A stretch of 55,645 bases of DNA, from positions 1 to 55,645 of the forward strand of contig JAJZDM010000013.1 of assembly GCA_021806005.1 (NCBI GenBank), in the 5' to 3' direction. Positions 7,998 through 15,497 of the stretch are shown in pieces. The notes beneath the pieces were generated by a model that made no database searches, was not told the origin of the DNA, and saw only the letters and a list, made by a program, of their open reading frames with translations. The translations under genes and the position numbers were made by a program. This DNA is from Acidobacteriota bacterium (GTDB lineage Bacteria > Acidobacteriota > Terriglobia > Terriglobales > Acidobacteriaceae). Numbering within the stretch: the stretch's first letter is position 1; every line of letters begins with the position of its first letter.

Positions 7998-9698
7998 GTG
8001 AGCAGCAAGCGGTACAAAACGAGAGTCATTCTGGCGCTGTTGCTTCTGGCTCCCGCCGTGCCGTGTGTTCATCTGCAAGCCCAGGGCGGCGCGGATCCAT
8101 TGGAGGCTCTGCGCCACGGACCGCTGGTCGTCTGGTATGTCACGGCCTCCGCACGCTCCCAGGAGATGGCGATTCAGGCGGTGGCGGCGTTGAACAACTT
8201 CACGCCGTTGAACTACACCGAACATGATGCCGGGAACTTTGGACAGAACGCCTCCACCTTTGGCGATAACGCAGCCAGCTACGGTGTTGATGCGGGTAGC
8301 CATAGCATCAGTACGCCGTCCATTCCGTTGAATATGGATGCCACTACGGCTACACCCAACGGGATCGGCTTCAAGGAGCAGGACAGCAGCACCTTCGGCG
8401 ATAATGCAGCCAGCTTCGGCAGTACCTCCGGCAGCTATGGCATGGAGAGCAACAGCTATGGCCAGAACAGCGCCGGGTTCGGTCAGACGGCGGGGAGCTA
8501 TGGCACGGAGGCGGGCAGCGTGGGCCAGGATGCATCGAGCTTCGCAGAGCCGCAGAGCCAGGCGGCATCGCAGAGCACGGTGAGTCAGTCTCTGCAGCAA
8601 CTTTCGAGCACACCGGAGGAGGAAAGGGTGCGCCAGAGCCTGCGGCGAGCCTACCCTGACCTGCAGATGCAGTTCTATGCCGTTCCGCCCGGCCAGTTGC
8701 AATCCATGCTTACCTCGGCCAGGGGGTCCAAGGACTATCCGGATGTGCTGGTGGGAACCTTGCCATCAGCATGGTGGGCAGGGATGGACAGCAAGTTTGG
8801 ACTGGCGACGCTGCGCCCCGCACTCTTTTATCCGAACGGCGTGATCGATCATCCGCAGAACGCCGCAGAGGTTGCGATCCTTGCCGACGCTCCGCACATG
8901 GGACCTGCACGGGCGTTTGCGTTATGGATGAGCGAGCCCTTCTCAGACTGTCCGGGGTGTGTGGAGAAGACGCTCACGGGTCCGTCTGCTGCTGCTGCCA
9001 TGGTGGCCCGCAAGGCCATCGAACGGCTGGTAAACGGCGAGCCACTGGGCAATGTGGCTGATGCGGAGATGGCCACCAACTCCTCCAAGGGACAGCGGCT
9101 TCTGCTGGCGACCATCGGCAACGCGACGGACGCCAATGGAGGGCTGGAGGTGCAGGTGGAGCAGGCGTCGGCGCACGGGAGCCTGGCGGCTGTTGCGCTG
9201 CGGGTACTGATCTCTACGCCGGGAGTCTTTGGCGTGGTGCACCCTCTGGTGGTTCTGCGCCAGGTCCAGGTCGGGAACAAGCCCGGACCTTGGAAGGTTC
9301 TGCAACTCACCCTGGATCTTCCACAGTATGAACAGACCCAGGAGCGACAGGTGCTGATGGTGAGCGATCCGCCGACGGCGACCGAACAGCACGGGGGAGT
9401 GAAGGGAGTCTCCATGCTGGCGCCGACGGATGGTCAAGAGGTTATCCAGATGCCGCAACTGCTCTGGGACAATCACGGTGGCGCAGGCCTGGAGGTGGTG
9501 GAGTGGCAGAGCGGCGAGGGCCAGAGTTGGTCGGAGTCCCGACTGTACTTCGTGGAGGACCAGAATCCAACGCTGCGCATGCAGGTGATGGCCAAGTTTG
9601 CCGGCAAGGATGGGCGCTATCGCTGGAGGGTCTGGAGCGTCGGGGCGCACGGAGCGATGAAGATCAGTTCGTGGAGCATCTTTTACCTGACGCAATGA
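7998..9698 (+). CDS. Exported protein of unknown function with heptapeptide repeats
   Basis: I start it at GTG 7998, seven bases after a GGAGG site, giving 566 residues that begin with a positively charged n-region and a hydrophobic signal segment (residues 8-28). A longer frame reaches 7875 but would bury the signal. Residues 80-100 and 131-182 consist of seven-residue repeats of the type (S/N/T)(F/Y)Gxx(A/S)(G/S/A), such as STFGDNA, SYGQNSA and SYGTEAG, ending in a Gln/Ser-rich linker. The remaining 370 residues look globular, with few cysteines. I recognise no known domain and infer an extracytoplasmic protein whose repeats form an elongated coil or beta-helix-like segment. The ABC ATPase gene begins 44 bases downstream. 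Confidence 0.7.
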   Translation: MSSKRYKTRVILALLLLAPAVPCVHLQAQGGADPLEALRHGPLVVWYVTASARSQEMAIQAVAALNNFTPLNYTEHDAGNFGQNASTFGDNAASYGVDAGSHSISTPSIPLNMDATTATPNGIGFKEQDSSTFGDNAASFGSTSGSYGMESNSYGQNSAGFGQTAGSYGTEAGSVGQDASSFAEPQSQAASQSTVSQSLQQLSSTPEEERVRQSLRRAYPDLQMQFYAVPPGQLQSMLTSARGSKDYPDVLVGTLPSAWWAGMDSKFGLATLRPALFYPNGVIDHPQNAAEVAILADAPHMGPARAFALWMSEPFSDCPGCVEKTLTGPSAAAAMVARKAIERLVNGEPLGNVADAEMATNSSKGQRLLLATIGNATDANGGLEVQVEQASAHGSLAAVALRVLISTPGVFGVVHPLVVLRQVQVGNKPGPWKVLQLTLDLPQYEQTQERQVLMVSDPPTATEQHGGVKGVSMLAPTDGQEVIQMPQLLWDNHGGAGLEVVEWQSGEGQSWSESRLYFVEDQNPTLRMQVMAKFAGKDGRYRWRVWSVGAHGAMKISSWSIFYLTQ

Positions 9699-9742
9699 CG
9701 CTGGTTGCGTGTGCCTTTGACCCGTGAGGATGTTGGCCTGCG

Positions 9743-10711
9743 ATGGGCACGGGGACGAGCCCCATACGCTATCCTCGAAGGGTGGCTCCGGTACAACAGG
9801 ATGAGTCTGCGCGGCAACTGCTTTCGGTGAAAGATCTTTGCATCTCCTTCTCCGGAAATAACGCTGTGCGCGGCGTCTCTTTTGAGGTTGCGCCGGGAGA
9901 GACTCTGGGGCTGGTAGGCGAGTCTGGCTCCGGGAAATCGGCGACCGCACTGGCTCTGCTGCGACTGTTGCCGCCCGGTGCGGTGGCCAGCGGCAGCGTC
10001 CGCCTGGCGCTTACTGCGAGTGTGGGTGGCGGACGAGACCCCGGAGCCGAGTTACAGGATCTTCTGCAACTGCCAGAGGAGAGTATGCGCCTGCAGCGGG
10101 GTGCGTCCATGGCGATGATCTTCCAAGAGCCGATGACGGCCCTTGATCCAGTGATGAGTGTAGGGCGCCAGATTGGCGAGGCACTGCTGGCCCATGAGCC
10201 CGGCAGACCGCTCTCCGCGAGATACGGGCCGGCCCGGCGCCAGATACGGGAGCGTGTCCTGCAGGCGATGCGTGAGGTAGCGATTCCCGATCCCGAACGG
10301 CGCATCGACGATTATCCGCACCAGTTCTCCGGTGGGCAGCGTCAGCGCATCATGATCGCCATGGCGCTGATCCACCAGCCGCAACTGCTGATCGCCGATG
10401 AGCCGACCACCGCACTGGATGTGACGGTGCAGGCGCAGATTCTGGATCTGCTGAAACGGCTCAAGCAGGAGCATCATCTCTCCATGCTCTTCATCTCCCA
10501 TGACCTTGCCGTGGTAGCCCAGATTGCAGACCGGATCGCCGTGATGCGTCAGGGAGAGATTGTTGAGCAGGGCAGCATGGAACAAGTGCTGACCTGTCCC
10601 CGCCATCCGTATACGCGGAGCCTTCTGGCCGCTGCGCCTACCATGACGACCGCTCGAGACCGGCCGCTTGCAACCATGATTCCCTCCAGTCCCTGGCCGA
10701 CGGACTGTTGA
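9743..10711 (+). CDS. Oligopeptide/dipeptide-type ABC transporter ATP-binding protein
   Basis: The 322-residue protein contains Walker A ([11 protein letters not shown], around residue 58), a Q-loop ([12 protein letters not shown]), the ABC signature [16 protein letters not shown], Walker B ([12 protein letters not shown]), and the H-loop [11 protein letters not shown]. The Pro-containing QEPMTALDP and the C-terminal [11 protein letters not shown] are typical of the DppD/OppD group that powers peptide and nickel importers. No permease or binding-protein gene is nearby, so it is an orphan subunit. The ATG start lacks a strong ribosome binding site; a GTG at 9781 is an alternative start that would remove 13 residues before the ABC domain. 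Confidence 0.9.
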   Translation: MGTGTSPIRYPRRVAPVQQDESARQLLSVKDLCISFSGNNAVRGVSFEVAPGETLGLVGESGSGKSATALALLRLLPPGAVASGSVRLALTASVGGGRDPGAELQDLLQLPEESMRLQRGASMAMIFQEPMTALDPVMSVGRQIGEALLAHEPGRPLSARYGPARRQIRERVLQAMREVAIPDPERRIDDYPHQFSGGQRQRIMIAMALIHQPQLLIADEPTTALDVTVQAQILDLLKRLKQEHHLSMLFISHDLAVVAQIADRIAVMRQGEIVEQGSMEQVLTCPRHPYTRSLLAAAPTMTTARDRPLATMIPSSPWPTDC

Positions 10712-10828
10712 AGGGCACCCTGGCAGGTTCCCGGCGAGCAAGTCAGGGGATCCGGATGGCATGCCAGAGCGCTTCAGGGTATACACCTATAGGAGAGCAT
10801 CTTCATTTGCTTGAAAGACTGGCAGTCT

Positions 10829-11608
10829 ATGCGCGCCCTGGTTATCTCTGATATTCACGGAAATCTGCATGCCCTGGAGGCGGTCCTCAAGGTAGCGCAG
10901 GGTTGCAGCGGTTCAGGCTTCGACGAGATTTGGAACCTGGGCGATCTGGTGGGGTATGGGGCACATCCCAATGAGGTGATTGACACTCTGCGCGCCTCCC
11001 CGGCGAGGCGCGTGCTCCATGTGCGTGGCAACCATGATCGAGTCTGCTGCGGCCTGAGCAGCTCGCAGGGATTCAACCCGGTCGCGGCTCTGGCCGCTCT
11101 GTGGACCCGCCAGCACTTGCGCCCGGAGAACCGGGAGTGGCTGCGCGCTCTGCCGATGGGGCCGATCGAGGCTGGCAGGGGCGTGCTCTGCGTGCATGGC
11201 TCGCCGTTGCATGAAGATCAGTACATCGCCTCGATGCGGGATGCCTGGATTCCCCTGAGGCGAATGCCGGCCGAGGTTGCGTTCTTCGGTCATACCCACC
11301 TGCAAGGGGCCTTCTCCTGCCGCGGTGAATCCTGGTCAGAGGACGCCCCGGCCTATACGGAGGGATCCCGAGACGAGGTGCAGCAGTTCACCCTCGCGAT
11401 GCTGGCCGGCTCACGATATCTGATCAATCCGGGTGGCGTGGGTCAACCGCGTGATGGCGATTGGCGGGCGGCGTTCGCGATCTACGACCAGAGCGAGCGG
11501 CAGGTCACCTTCTACCGCACTCCCTACGATGTAGCGGCTGCCCAGGGAGCGATCCGGGCGGCTGGCCTGCCCGAGCGGCTGGCCGCCCGCCTGACCACCG
11601 GCCGTTGA
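10829..11608 (+). CDS. YfcE/MJ0936-type metallophosphoesterase
   Basis: All signature blocks of the calcineurin-like metallophosphoesterase fold are present in order: SDIHGNLHALEAVL at the N-terminus, NLGDLVGYG, RGNHDRV, CVHGSP and FFGHTHLQ. These supply the Asp, His and Asn ligands of the dinuclear metal centre. Members hydrolyse phosphodiesters or phosphoproteins in the cytoplasm; the substrate here is unknown. The protein is 259 residues from ATG 10829, where MRALVISDIHG matches the family N-terminus. A TTG at 10811 lies about 14 bases after AGGAGA and would add six residues, so the start is not settled. Confidence 0.88.
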   Translation: MRALVISDIHGNLHALEAVLKVAQGCSGSGFDEIWNLGDLVGYGAHPNEVIDTLRASPARRVLHVRGNHDRVCCGLSSSQGFNPVAALAALWTRQHLRPENREWLRALPMGPIEAGRGVLCVHGSPLHEDQYIASMRDAWIPLRRMPAEVAFFGHTHLQGAFSCRGESWSEDAPAYTEGSRDEVQQFTLAMLAGSRYLINPGGVGQPRDGDWRAAFAIYDQSERQVTFYRTPYDVAAAQGAIRAAGLPERLAARLTTGR

Positions 11609-11694
11609 GCCATCTTTGATGCAACGACGCCCGGCTGGCGGTCGACACCGGCGCGCCGTATGGCAGGGACACTGAAGAGAAGGAGTTGCAGGGC

Positions 11695-11952
11695 TCAATG
11701 GCGGGTGTGCTGGCGGAGGTACTCGCGTAACTCCTGGTTGAGTTCGACCGCCTTGGCCACGCCAGAGTCCAGCATGCGCAGCCAATCGCTGGCAGGCTCC
11801 TCGAGGCCGGCCAGATTGAGCAGATAACTGGTCTGTACGATGATCTCCAGTGCGTTGGAGAGGTCATGGGCGAGCCGCCGGATCTCCTGGGACAGCGCAT
11901 CCGGAATCTGCTGCTGCCCGGTTGGTTCGTTGGACGTCGAGGTTTCCTTCAT
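11695..11952 (-). CDS. Small histidine-kinase-like H-box (DHp-like) protein
   Basis: I start this 85-residue protein at ATG 11952 (MKETSTSNEP); an upstream in-frame start at 12126 gives an Arg/Pro-rich leader that looks non-coding. The core is EIRRLAHDLSNALEII followed by a second amphipathic helix (VAKAVELNQELREYLRQ). The AHDLSNALE stretch resembles the phospho-accepting H-box of sensor kinases with the LAHDLNN type sequence. No ATP-binding domain follows. It could be a stand-alone phosphotransfer or dimerisation module, or simply an uncharacterised short protein. It is transcribed convergently to the metallophosphoesterase. Confidence 0.55.
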   Translation of the reverse strand: MKETSTSNEPTGQQQIPDALSQEIRRLAHDLSNALEIIVQTSYLLNLAGLEEPASDWLRMLDSGVAKAVELNQELREYLRQHTRH

Positions 11953-12200
11953 GGGCTCCGTGCCGCTCCAGGGCGGGGTATAGCGTTGGACGCGATTTCG
12001 CGACGACAGGACGCGCAGAGGGCCGGGCCGATTGGCCACAAACCGCGAACGGTCCGCTCTGGCAGCCTCGCCGGGATCTCTCTCCCCTACTATCTCAGGG
12101 TAGCCAGGTTGACAGCGGGCTTCCACTTTGGGAGACTAGAAACTCACGCAGTTCGCGCGGCTGGATACAAGCTGGATCCGGGTCTGGGCCTCTGAAGTGA

Positions 12201-12287
12201 GCCGAAGTGGCGGAATTGGCAGACGCGCATGGTTCAGGTCCATGTACTCGCAAGGGTGTGAAGGTTCGAGTCCTTTCTTCGGCACCA
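12201..12287 (+). tRNA. tRNA-Leu (anticodon CAG)
   Basis: A complete cloverleaf can be drawn: acceptor GCCGAAG paired with CTTCGGC, discriminator A and an encoded CCA; a D arm with GGAATTGGCAGAC; an anticodon stem CATGG/CCATG around loop TTCAGGT (anticodon CAG, codon CUG); a long class II variable arm expected for leucine; and a T arm with TTCGAGT. The gene stands alone, at the left edge of the gene-poor DNA that precedes the giant-protein cluster. Confidence 0.97.
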
Positions 12288-13495
12288 ATCCTTTCTACAA
12301 GCAATGCTTCACCGTCAGGGTGCAGGCTGTGGTCTACAAAATCCCACTGGCCTGGCGCCTTTTTGCGATCCGCCTGGTCGCCTCGTTCCAAGAGAGCGTC
12401 TCCCGCATTCGATGTGGAGAACGATCCGCGGTCGCCTGGGGCAACTTGCCAGAGACCCGGTGTGCGCCCCGGGGAGTTCGAACGGTCGTGGGCAGCACCG
12501 GAACTCGGCGCATCGGGATCCCGAACGGACAAGAGCGCATGAGTTGGACGTTGGTGCAGCGGGGTAAGCCGTAACCACTCCACCCAGAATCCTGAATGCA
12601 AATCCGCACGTGCGGGCGGATCTTGTCCAGATCTCCCGGCAGGCGCTGCGTTGGAGGTTCGCGGCCCAAATCTTCCCCTGCCGGGTTGAGCCCACACTCG
12701 ATCCTCCACTGCAGGTGAGCGATCGCGATGTCCGCGAATCACGCTACGCGATCCTATCCCTATCCCTACCCCTATTCCTGCCCATGCCGAGGTCGCGCTG
12801 GAGAGTGAGTAACCAATCGTTCGTAGCGGCGATGTCATTCCGCCAGGGGCACTCGCTATCAGAGATCGGATCCGTGCGGTCGTTACCCAGACTGCTTTTC
12901 ACGTCAACTCGCTGCAAGCATCCGTGGTCCACGGGCCGGAGATGTGATGTTTTCCCTATGCAGAAGGTAAGTACCTTTCCCTCGATCTCTGATGAAAACA
13001 AATACAAATGAGCTGAAAATGTCCTCTGCTTGAACTATTCAAAGTAGATGCGTTCCGTTTCGGGAAACCATCGAATGCCCTTTGTTTATGCCTTCATTGA
13101 TACATCGTTGTAGCGAACAATGACAACCAACCATAACGATGTTCATCAGACAAAGTGAATCTTGCTTGACAATCAAGAGCCCTGAGGTATGATCTTCTTC
13201 ACGACAGAAGAACAGGATCGCAACTACGACTTGATCCTTAGACGATTTTCTTGCCTCTCTTCATTTCTCCCGGTTCTCACAAGTGAATTTCACTATATTT
13301 GCAGACGCGGGGAGAACTGTGTCAAGAAAACCATCAGCTATGCCGTCATAGGCTAGCTCCTGTCCATTGCCTGACATTGATATCCATCCCGATCCTGCTT
13401 GGTTGAAGGGTTGGGAGAGATCACGACAAATCTCCCCATACAACACTCCCGTTTACACCCGTAAACATACCTTTGCCGAGCATCAGGGAGCGATT
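12288..13495. other. Gene-poor, partly AT-rich gap between tRNA-Leu and the giant-protein cluster
   Basis: I see no supportable gene in about 1.2 kb. The first half is GC-rich like the flanks and contains only antiparallel random frames. Around 12751-12784 is a short pyrimidine-rich run of CCTAT/CCCTA units. From about 12950 to 13480 the DNA is visibly richer in A and T than its surroundings and carries stops in all frames. It holds a good sigma-70-like promoter (13166-13193). No integrase, and no repeat of the tRNA 3' end, was found by eye. Confidence 0.6.
13166..13193 (+). promoter_or_regulatory. Sigma-70-like promoter (TTGACA-16-TATGAT)
   Basis: A perfect -35 hexamer TTGACA (13166-13171) is followed after 16 bases by TATGAT (13188-13193), one base from the -10 consensus. 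Transcription would start near 13200, leaving a leader of about 295 bases before the first gene of the cluster at 13496. This is the best promoter-like match I noticed by eye in the window and lies in the AT-richer segment. Confidence 0.6.
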
Positions 13496-14032
13496 ATGAA
13501 TTTCAGGAAAACAACTATCTTCAGAGCAGCGATGTCCGCAACGGCCGTGCTCTCTGCTTGCGTTTGCATGGCCACCGTCCTACATGCCCAGAACGCATCC
13601 TGCCACAACAACCTGACGATGTACGGATGGGGTCTGGCGGCGGGTACATTTTCCACCGCCAGTACGCCAAACAACATGAATTTATGGGTGGCGGAGATCT
13701 CATCGGGTAATCCCGAGATTCACGTCACGTTCAATAGAACCACCCCATTGCATCTCACCGTAAGGGCCGGCACAACATGTGAGGGATACGTCAATATCGG
13801 CGGGACGTTTCCCGGCAACATGACATTAATAAACCCACCTGGAAGCGGCACCATCTGCAATGTCACGCTTACAACCTACCTCGCTCGGTTGAATGCGATC
13901 AACGCCACTCCTCCACTGCCCCACCCGCTTCCGGTCAACGCATGCATCGCTGGATTCAACAAGCAAACAAAGCTTTCCCAGGCGGCCAAAGGGGCCTATC
14001 TTCAGCGTTGCGGCGACCCAACCTGCCCTTAG
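13496..14032 (+). CDS. Small exported protein of unknown function
   Basis: The 178-residue protein begins with a clear signal peptide (MNFRKTTIFRAAMSATAV... ending near VLHAQ, cleavage around residue 34). GGGAG lies six bases before the ATG. The mature part is rich in Asn and Thr, with four or five Cys (SCHNN, TTCEGY, TICNV, NACIAG, QRCGDPTC) that could form disulfides, and an ITF-like beta pattern (IHVTFNRTTPLHLTVRAG). I recognise no family. It is the first gene after the promoter at 13166 and the only protein in the cluster with an obvious signal peptide. Confidence 0.7.
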   Translation: MNFRKTTIFRAAMSATAVLSACVCMATVLHAQNASCHNNLTMYGWGLAAGTFSTASTPNNMNLWVAEISSGNPEIHVTFNRTTPLHLTVRAGTTCEGYVNIGGTFPGNMTLINPPGSGTICNVTLTTYLARLNAINATPPLPHPLPVNACIAGFNKQTKLSQAAKGAYLQRCGDPTCP

Positions 14033-14053
14033 ATTGATTCGGAAGAAAAGGCC

Positions 14054-14413
14054 TTACCCCTCGCCGGCATCTCCCACAGTGGTTACTGATTGCCGCTGGT
14101 AGTAGGTGTTTGTAATAACTCCATTTTTATCGCATAGAAGCAGGCCGTTGTAGTAGCACCAGAGGCTATAACTCGCCGCCGGCAGCCTTTGGTCAAAAGG
14201 GAATTGAGCCGTCCAGTTGGGTGTGCCCGCATCTCCAAAGTACGCGGCGATTTTTGATGGAGAGACAAAGATATTCGTTGCCAGCACCACGAAGGAAACC
14301 GAAGGCGAACTCTCTGAGAATGGAGCAATTGGTGACGCTAGAGCATTTTTTCCGTTGACGACAAGCGAAGTGAGGCTCTCGATACAGCAGTTATAAACAA
14401 TGACTGGATCCAA
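14054..14413 (-). CDS. Small beta-type protein, possible distant paralogue of the two following proteins
   Basis: The 119-residue frame starts at TTG 14413, five bases after GGGGA. It is transcribed against the rest of the cluster. The beginning (DPVIVYNCCIESLTSLVVNG) lines up with the beginnings of the proteins at 14617 and 15088 (PVQVFNASSLAISVTVN, PVILFNASNIALAVAIN). Its FPFDQRLPAASYSLWCYYNG lines up with their QF.S.Q.Y.F....W...LDG ending. The match is weak and rests on my own alignment. The function is unknown. An overlapping frame upstream (to 14520) has no such similarity; I treat it as noise, although a frameshifted longer gene is possible. Confidence 0.5.
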   Translation of the reverse strand: MDPVIVYNCCIESLTSLVVNGKNALASPIAPFSESSPSVSFVVLATNIFVSPSKIAAYFGDAGTPNWTAQFPFDQRLPAASYSLWCYYNGLLLCDKNGVITNTYYQRQSVTTVGDAGEG

Positions 14414-14558
14414 ATCTTCCCCGCATATTCGATATTAATCGACGATGGCGGGAGGATACGCTCAGCCTGATAGAGAGTCAAGCGAGGAGTCACGTTAGCA
14501 TAACTGACCTCGTGCGCCATTTATTCTGTGCGTCATTTATTTTGACTTACTCCTGCGA

Positions 14559-14573
14559 TGACCGTTTCGGTCA
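14559..14573. promoter_or_regulatory. Inverted repeat in the divergent intergenic region
   Basis: TGACCG-TTT-CGGTCA is a perfect 6-bp inverted repeat with a 3-base centre. It lies 43 bases before the GTG start at 14617, in the spacer between the leftward gene ending at 14413 and the rightward cluster. It could be an operator or a small leader hairpin. There is no direct evidence for a binding protein. Confidence 0.35.
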
Positions 14574-14616
14574 CCGTCCTCCAAAATCTTTCAACCAATT
14601 ACAGAAGGAGCCTCTC

Positions 14617-15006
14617 GTGTCAGTTCCTGTCCAGGTTTTCAATGCAAGTTCTCTCGCGATCAGCGTCACGGTAAATCAAGGAACGCCCTTCGCGGTAGCA
14701 GCTACCGGTGCTTCGTCCAACTGGGCGCCCAGCGTTCCTACATCGGGTGGCCCCACGTGGACCCCCGGTTATCCTTCACCGAATGTCCTTGGCCAGAATG
14801 CGCCCAACACCATCTCGGCCTCGGTGAACGGAACGGTGATCGGATCCCCGCTCACCTTCACCTTGCCCAGCAGTCAGTTCACGTCTGTCCAGCTCTACAT
14901 CTTCTTTGCGACGATGTCCTCCGTCACCTGGATGGTCCTCGTAGATGGCTCCATTGTTACGCAGCAGACGCTCGCTGCAGCCGTAAAGCACGATGCCGTG
15001 AAGTAA
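14617..15006 (+). CDS. Small FNAS-type protein A (unknown function)
   Basis: The 129-residue protein starts at GTG 14617, six bases after AGAAGGAG. It has no signal peptide and no charged catalytic-looking cluster; the pattern of alternating hydrophobic residues suggests a single beta-sandwich-like domain. It is clearly paralogous to the next protein: both share PV..FNAS..A..V.+N.G near the start, AATG/SATG with WAP a few residues on, a PGYP.PN..G motif in the middle, and QF.S+Q+Y.F.A near the end, followed by W..L+DG. I recognise no described family. The tandem duplicates open the rightward gene set that leads into the giant proteins. Confidence 0.75.
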   Translation: MSVPVQVFNASSLAISVTVNQGTPFAVAATGASSNWAPSVPTSGGPTWTPGYPSPNVLGQNAPNTISASVNGTVIGSPLTFTLPSSQFTSVQLYIFFATMSSVTWMVLVDGSIVTQQTLAAAVKHDAVK

Positions 15007-15087
15007 TCAACTCTTCGGCTTGCGGGCGATGCGGGAGGCATCGCCGTATCGCCCCAAGCCACCACGCATCCATGGAGGCAGAGAGAC

Positions 15088-15468
15088 TTGCCGAGCCCGG
15101 TCATTCTTTTCAACGCCAGTAACATCGCACTCGCGGTCGCCATCAACGCTGGCCCGCAGTTGCCTATCAGCGCCACCGGCGGCATCTATGACTGGGCGCC
15201 GTTTCCACAGTCGGCTCCGCCGTTCCCTCGCCTCTCTCCCGGCTATCCGGAGCCCAACACGATAGGATTCGACCGTCCCAACAGCCTGGTGGCCTACATC
15301 GCCGACTCCCCAAAACCGTCACCTCCATTCCAGTTCACCATCCCCACCGGCACGCAGTTCAACTCGATACAGATCTATCTTTTCTACGCTTCTCCCACAC
15401 AGTGCAACTGGATCGCCCTGCTGGATGGAAAGCTTTTCAGCGAGCTTACCTCTAACTTCCAGCCATAG
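15088..15468 (+). CDS. Small FNAS-type protein B (unknown function)
   Basis: This is the 126-residue paralogue of the preceding protein. The start is TTG 15088, a few bases after GGAGGCAGAGA. MPSPVILFNASNIALAV, SATGGIYDWAP, SPGYPEPNTIG and QFNSIQIYLFYA with WIALLDG match the neighbour position by position. No signal peptide is present, so if it is exported it must use another route or travel with a partner. The tandem arrangement immediately upstream of the 1201-residue protein suggests that both serve as small subunits or partners of it; that is inference from position only. Confidence 0.75.
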   Translation: MPSPVILFNASNIALAVAINAGPQLPISATGGIYDWAPFPQSAPPFPRLSPGYPEPNTIGFDRPNSLVAYIADSPKPSPPFQFTIPTGTQFNSIQIYLFYASPTQCNWIALLDGKLFSELTSNFQP

Positions 15469-15497
15469 CTCGCCTCTCCCGGAAGCCGCGGAAACAT

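Noticed and set aside
12751-12784. Short run of CCTAT/CCCTA-type units
   Set aside because: Too short and irregular for a repeat array or CRISPR. No CRISPR repeat-spacer pattern was found anywhere in the window.
14338-14520. A 60-residue minus-strand frame that could be the N-terminal part of a frameshifted gene with 14054-14413
   Set aside because: The downstream frame has its own TTG start with GGGGA at a good distance, and it aligns with the start of its paralogues, so no frameshift is needed.
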